Shown piece by piece: positions 5,907-6,962 of a stretch of 6,962 nucleotides of DNA. How positions within the stretch are numbered: the stretch's first letter is position 1; every line of letters starts with the position of its first letter. The notes under the pieces were generated by a model. That model did not search any database, had not been told where the DNA came from, and saw only the letters and a list, made by a program, of their open reading frames with translations. Source of the stretch: Leptolyngbya sp. SIO4C5 (GTDB taxonomy: Bacteria; Cyanobacteriota; Cyanobacteriia; Phormidesmidales; Phormidesmidaceae); assembly GCA_010671965.1 (NCBI GenBank), contig JAAHIC010000230.1, positions 1 to 6,962 of the forward strand, read 5' to 3'. The position numbers were made by a program, and so were the translations under genes.

Positions 5907-5956
5907 AATCAATCGCCTATACTCAACGCTGTGACGACAGGCATAGGCAATTGATT
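5907..5956 (-). repeat. 14-bp inverted repeat in the SDR-ltaE spacer
   Basis: AATCAATCGCCTAT at 5907-5920 is mirrored by ATAGGCAATTGATT at 5943-5956 with one difference out of 14. That difference becomes a G-U pair in RNA from the minus strand, so all 14 positions can pair around a 22-nt loop. A smaller stem, CAGCT-AAAA-AGCTG, lies at 5957-5970, next to the SDR stop. No T-run follows the large stem. It could be an attenuator, an RNA-processing or stability element, or a copy of a small palindromic repeat family. Confidence 0.6.
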
Positions 5957-5983
5957 CAGCTAAAAAGCTGGGGCGTACTCGAA

Positions 5984-6721
5984 CTACATCTCTTGCTGAG
6001 TTGGCCGAATGATCATTTCGTTCACGTCTACCTCGGCAGGCTGCTCGATGGCATAGGCAATGGCACGGGCGATCGCGTCGGCATCAATGGCCATTGAATA
6101 GAGCTGATTGACGTTGTCGGCGGTTTCGTCGTGACTGATAGTGCTAGGCAGCTCGGTGTCTACAGCGCCAGGAGAAATATTGGTCGAGCGGATCTCGCCC
6201 TGAGATTCGAGCCGGATACCTTCTGAAAGGGCGCGGACGGCAAATTTGGTGGCACAGTAGACCGCTCCTGACGGAAAGACCGTGTGACCCGCCACGGAGG
6301 AGAGGTTCACGATATGGCCGGCTCCTTGTTCGCGCATGGTAGGCATCACCGCCGCGATGCCGTACAGAACGCCTTTAATATTGACATCCACCATCTGATC
6401 CCACTCATCTACCTTGGTTTGCTCCAGCGGTGAAAGGGGCATCAATCCGGCATTATTAACCAGCACGTCGATGCGACCATAGGCTTTCTGCGTCGCTTCA
6501 GCCAGTGCTTGCACCTGAGCGCGATCGGTCACGTCTGTGACCTGATAGGCCGCCGTACCGCCGCCTTGCTCTAACTCATTGACTAATGACTTCAACCTTT
6601 CTTCACGGCGAGCCGCTAGCATCAGCTTGGCTCCCTGACCTGCTAAACGACGGGCGGTGGCTTCCCCTAAACCGCTGCTAGCGCCAGTAATAATCACAAC
6701 TTTATTAGCAATTCCAGACAT
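5984..6721 (-). CDS. Classical short-chain dehydrogenase/reductase, NADP-type
   Basis: This 245-residue cytoplasmic oxidoreductase has the full classical SDR set. The TGASSGLG nucleotide-binding motif is at 12-19, and AARREER at 36-42 has arginines after the second strand that favour NADP(H). The others are NNAG at 89-92, Asn114 in VNIKG, Ser142 in NLSSVAG, and Tyr155-x3-Lys159 in [14 protein letters not shown] at 183-191 follows. The overall sequence resembles the YdfG/serine-dehydrogenase-like and clavaldehyde-dehydrogenase-like group of broad-specificity SDRs, but the substrate cannot be read from the sequence. The length is typical and no key residue is missing. AGGAG (complement at 6727-6731) lies 5 nt before the ATG, a strong ribosome site that fixes the start. 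It is upstream of ltaE on the same strand. An SDR acting on hydroxy amino acids would fit beside a threonine aldolase, but that is speculative. Confidence 0.92.
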   Translation of the reverse strand: MSGIANKVVIITGASSGLGEATARRLAGQGAKLMLAARREERLKSLVNELEQGGGTAAYQVTDVTDRAQVQALAEATQKAYGRIDVLVNNAGLMPLSPLEQTKVDEWDQMVDVNIKGVLYGIAAVMPTMREQGAGHIVNLSSVAGHTVFPSGAVYCATKFAVRALSEGIRLESQGEIRSTNISPGAVDTELPSTISHDETADNVNQLYSMAIDADAIARAIAYAIEQPAEVDVNEMIIRPTQQEM

Positions 6722-6753
6722 ATTAGCTCCTGATAAATATTTCCATTGAGCTG

Positions 6754-6770
6754 AGCGGGGCTACGCCGCT
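6754..6770. repeat. Short GC-rich hairpin upstream of the SDR gene
   Basis: AGCGG at 6754-6758 and CCGCT at 6766-6770 can form a stem with a 7-nt loop. It lies 23 bp upstream of the SDR ribosome site, so in the leader RNA it would be close to it. The CCGCT arm is also the outer end of the long inverted repeat that reaches the window edge, giving two alternative pairings. A second local option is CTGAGCG at 6751-6757 with CGCTCAG at 6777-6783. Confidence 0.4.
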
Positions 6771-6962
6771 ATCATTCGCTCAGAATTAGAACGCTATCTG
6801 GTATAACCTTTATGTCACGGGCTAGCCCACCCCCAAAAGGCGTAATGACACTGGCTTGGTTCTACGCTAAGGATCCTGATGTCAATCGGACAAAGTTGGG
6901 TTAACGGTACTAGGTGAGTAAATCAGCGATCGCGATCGATATTTCTGAGCGAATGATAGCGG
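6766..6962. mobile_element. Possible MITE or IS remnant bounded by 20-bp perfect inverted repeats
   Basis: CCGCTATCATTCGCTCAGAA at 6766-6785 is the exact reverse complement of the last 20 bases of the window, 6943-6962. The arms enclose 157 bp with no meaningful reading frame; the longest ATG frame I noticed is 19 codons at 6845-6904. A 10-bp palindrome GGGCTAGCCC lies at 6819-6828, inside CCTTT/AAAGG arms at 6807-6811 and 6836-6840, and a HIP1 octamer is at 6926-6933. Size and long terminal repeats with no gene fit a miniature element. The right border is at the window edge, so neither the full arm nor a target duplication can be checked. Upstream SDR promoter signals must lie within or beside it. 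Confidence 0.4.

Larger units (their letters stand above)
278..6933. repeat. Dispersed HIP1 octamers (GCGATCGC), 11 copies
   Basis: The palindrome GCGATCGC occurs at 278, 727, 1428, 2576, 3882, 4082, 4908, 5217, 5376, 6069 and 6926 (start positions), in genes and spacers alike. A random 8-mer is expected once in about 65 kb, so the density is a strong cyanobacterial signature. It says nothing about local function. Confidence 0.95.

Noticed and set aside
6845..6904. 19-codon frame starting MTLAWFYAKD inside the inverted repeat
   Set aside because: It is too short, has no ribosome site and no resemblance to a transposase that I could recognise.

Overview
The window looks like ordinary chromosome of a cyanobacterium. 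Three things point there. The octamer GCGATCGC (HIP1) occurs 11 times in about 7 kb. One gene encodes a Psb32-like TPM-domain protein. There is also a secreted pentapeptide-repeat protein of the thylakoid-lumen/periplasm type and a CobH-like corrin enzyme. Base composition is moderate, and a Leptolyngbya- or Phormidesmis-like lineage is only a guess. No phage gene, complete IS, CRISPR array, tRNA or rRNA was seen.

Layout. Positions 1-1419 (+): the probable last codons of an upstream gene, then three small genes for single-span membrane proteins. These are an Arg/Trp-rich protein of unknown family, a YtxH-type protein and a DUF948 (YtxG-like) protein, and they probably form an operon. Positions 1552-2367 (+): a Psb32-like, photosystem-II-associated TPM protein. 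Positions 2621-3250 (+): a precorrin-8X methylmutase family protein (CobH/CbiC) in which the expected catalytic histidine is a tyrosine. Positions 3311-3868 (-): an exported pentapeptide-repeat protein, convergent with the cobH-like gene. Positions 3869-4251: a 383-bp AT-rich divergent promoter region. Positions 4252-4821 (+): an exported glycine-rich protein of unknown function. Positions 4818-5864 (-): low-specificity L-threonine aldolase, whose stop codon overlaps that of the preceding gene. Positions 5984-6721 (-): a classical NADP-preferring short-chain dehydrogenase. Positions 6722-6962: non-coding, carrying a 20-bp perfect inverted-repeat pair whose right arm ends exactly at the window edge.

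How the genes relate. The left third is rich in membrane/envelope or thylakoid proteins: the YtxH-DUF948 pair, and Psb32 for PSII protection. The cobH-like gene belongs to corrinoid (pseudocobalamin) synthesis by homology, but its active site is divergent. The two minus-strand metabolic genes (SDR and aldolase) may be co-transcribed across a spacer holding a strong inverted repeat. The most interesting points are the altered CobH active site, the MITE-like inverted repeat at the right edge, the SDR-ltaE spacer stem, and the small uncharacterised membrane/exported proteins. No clearly new multi-gene system was found.
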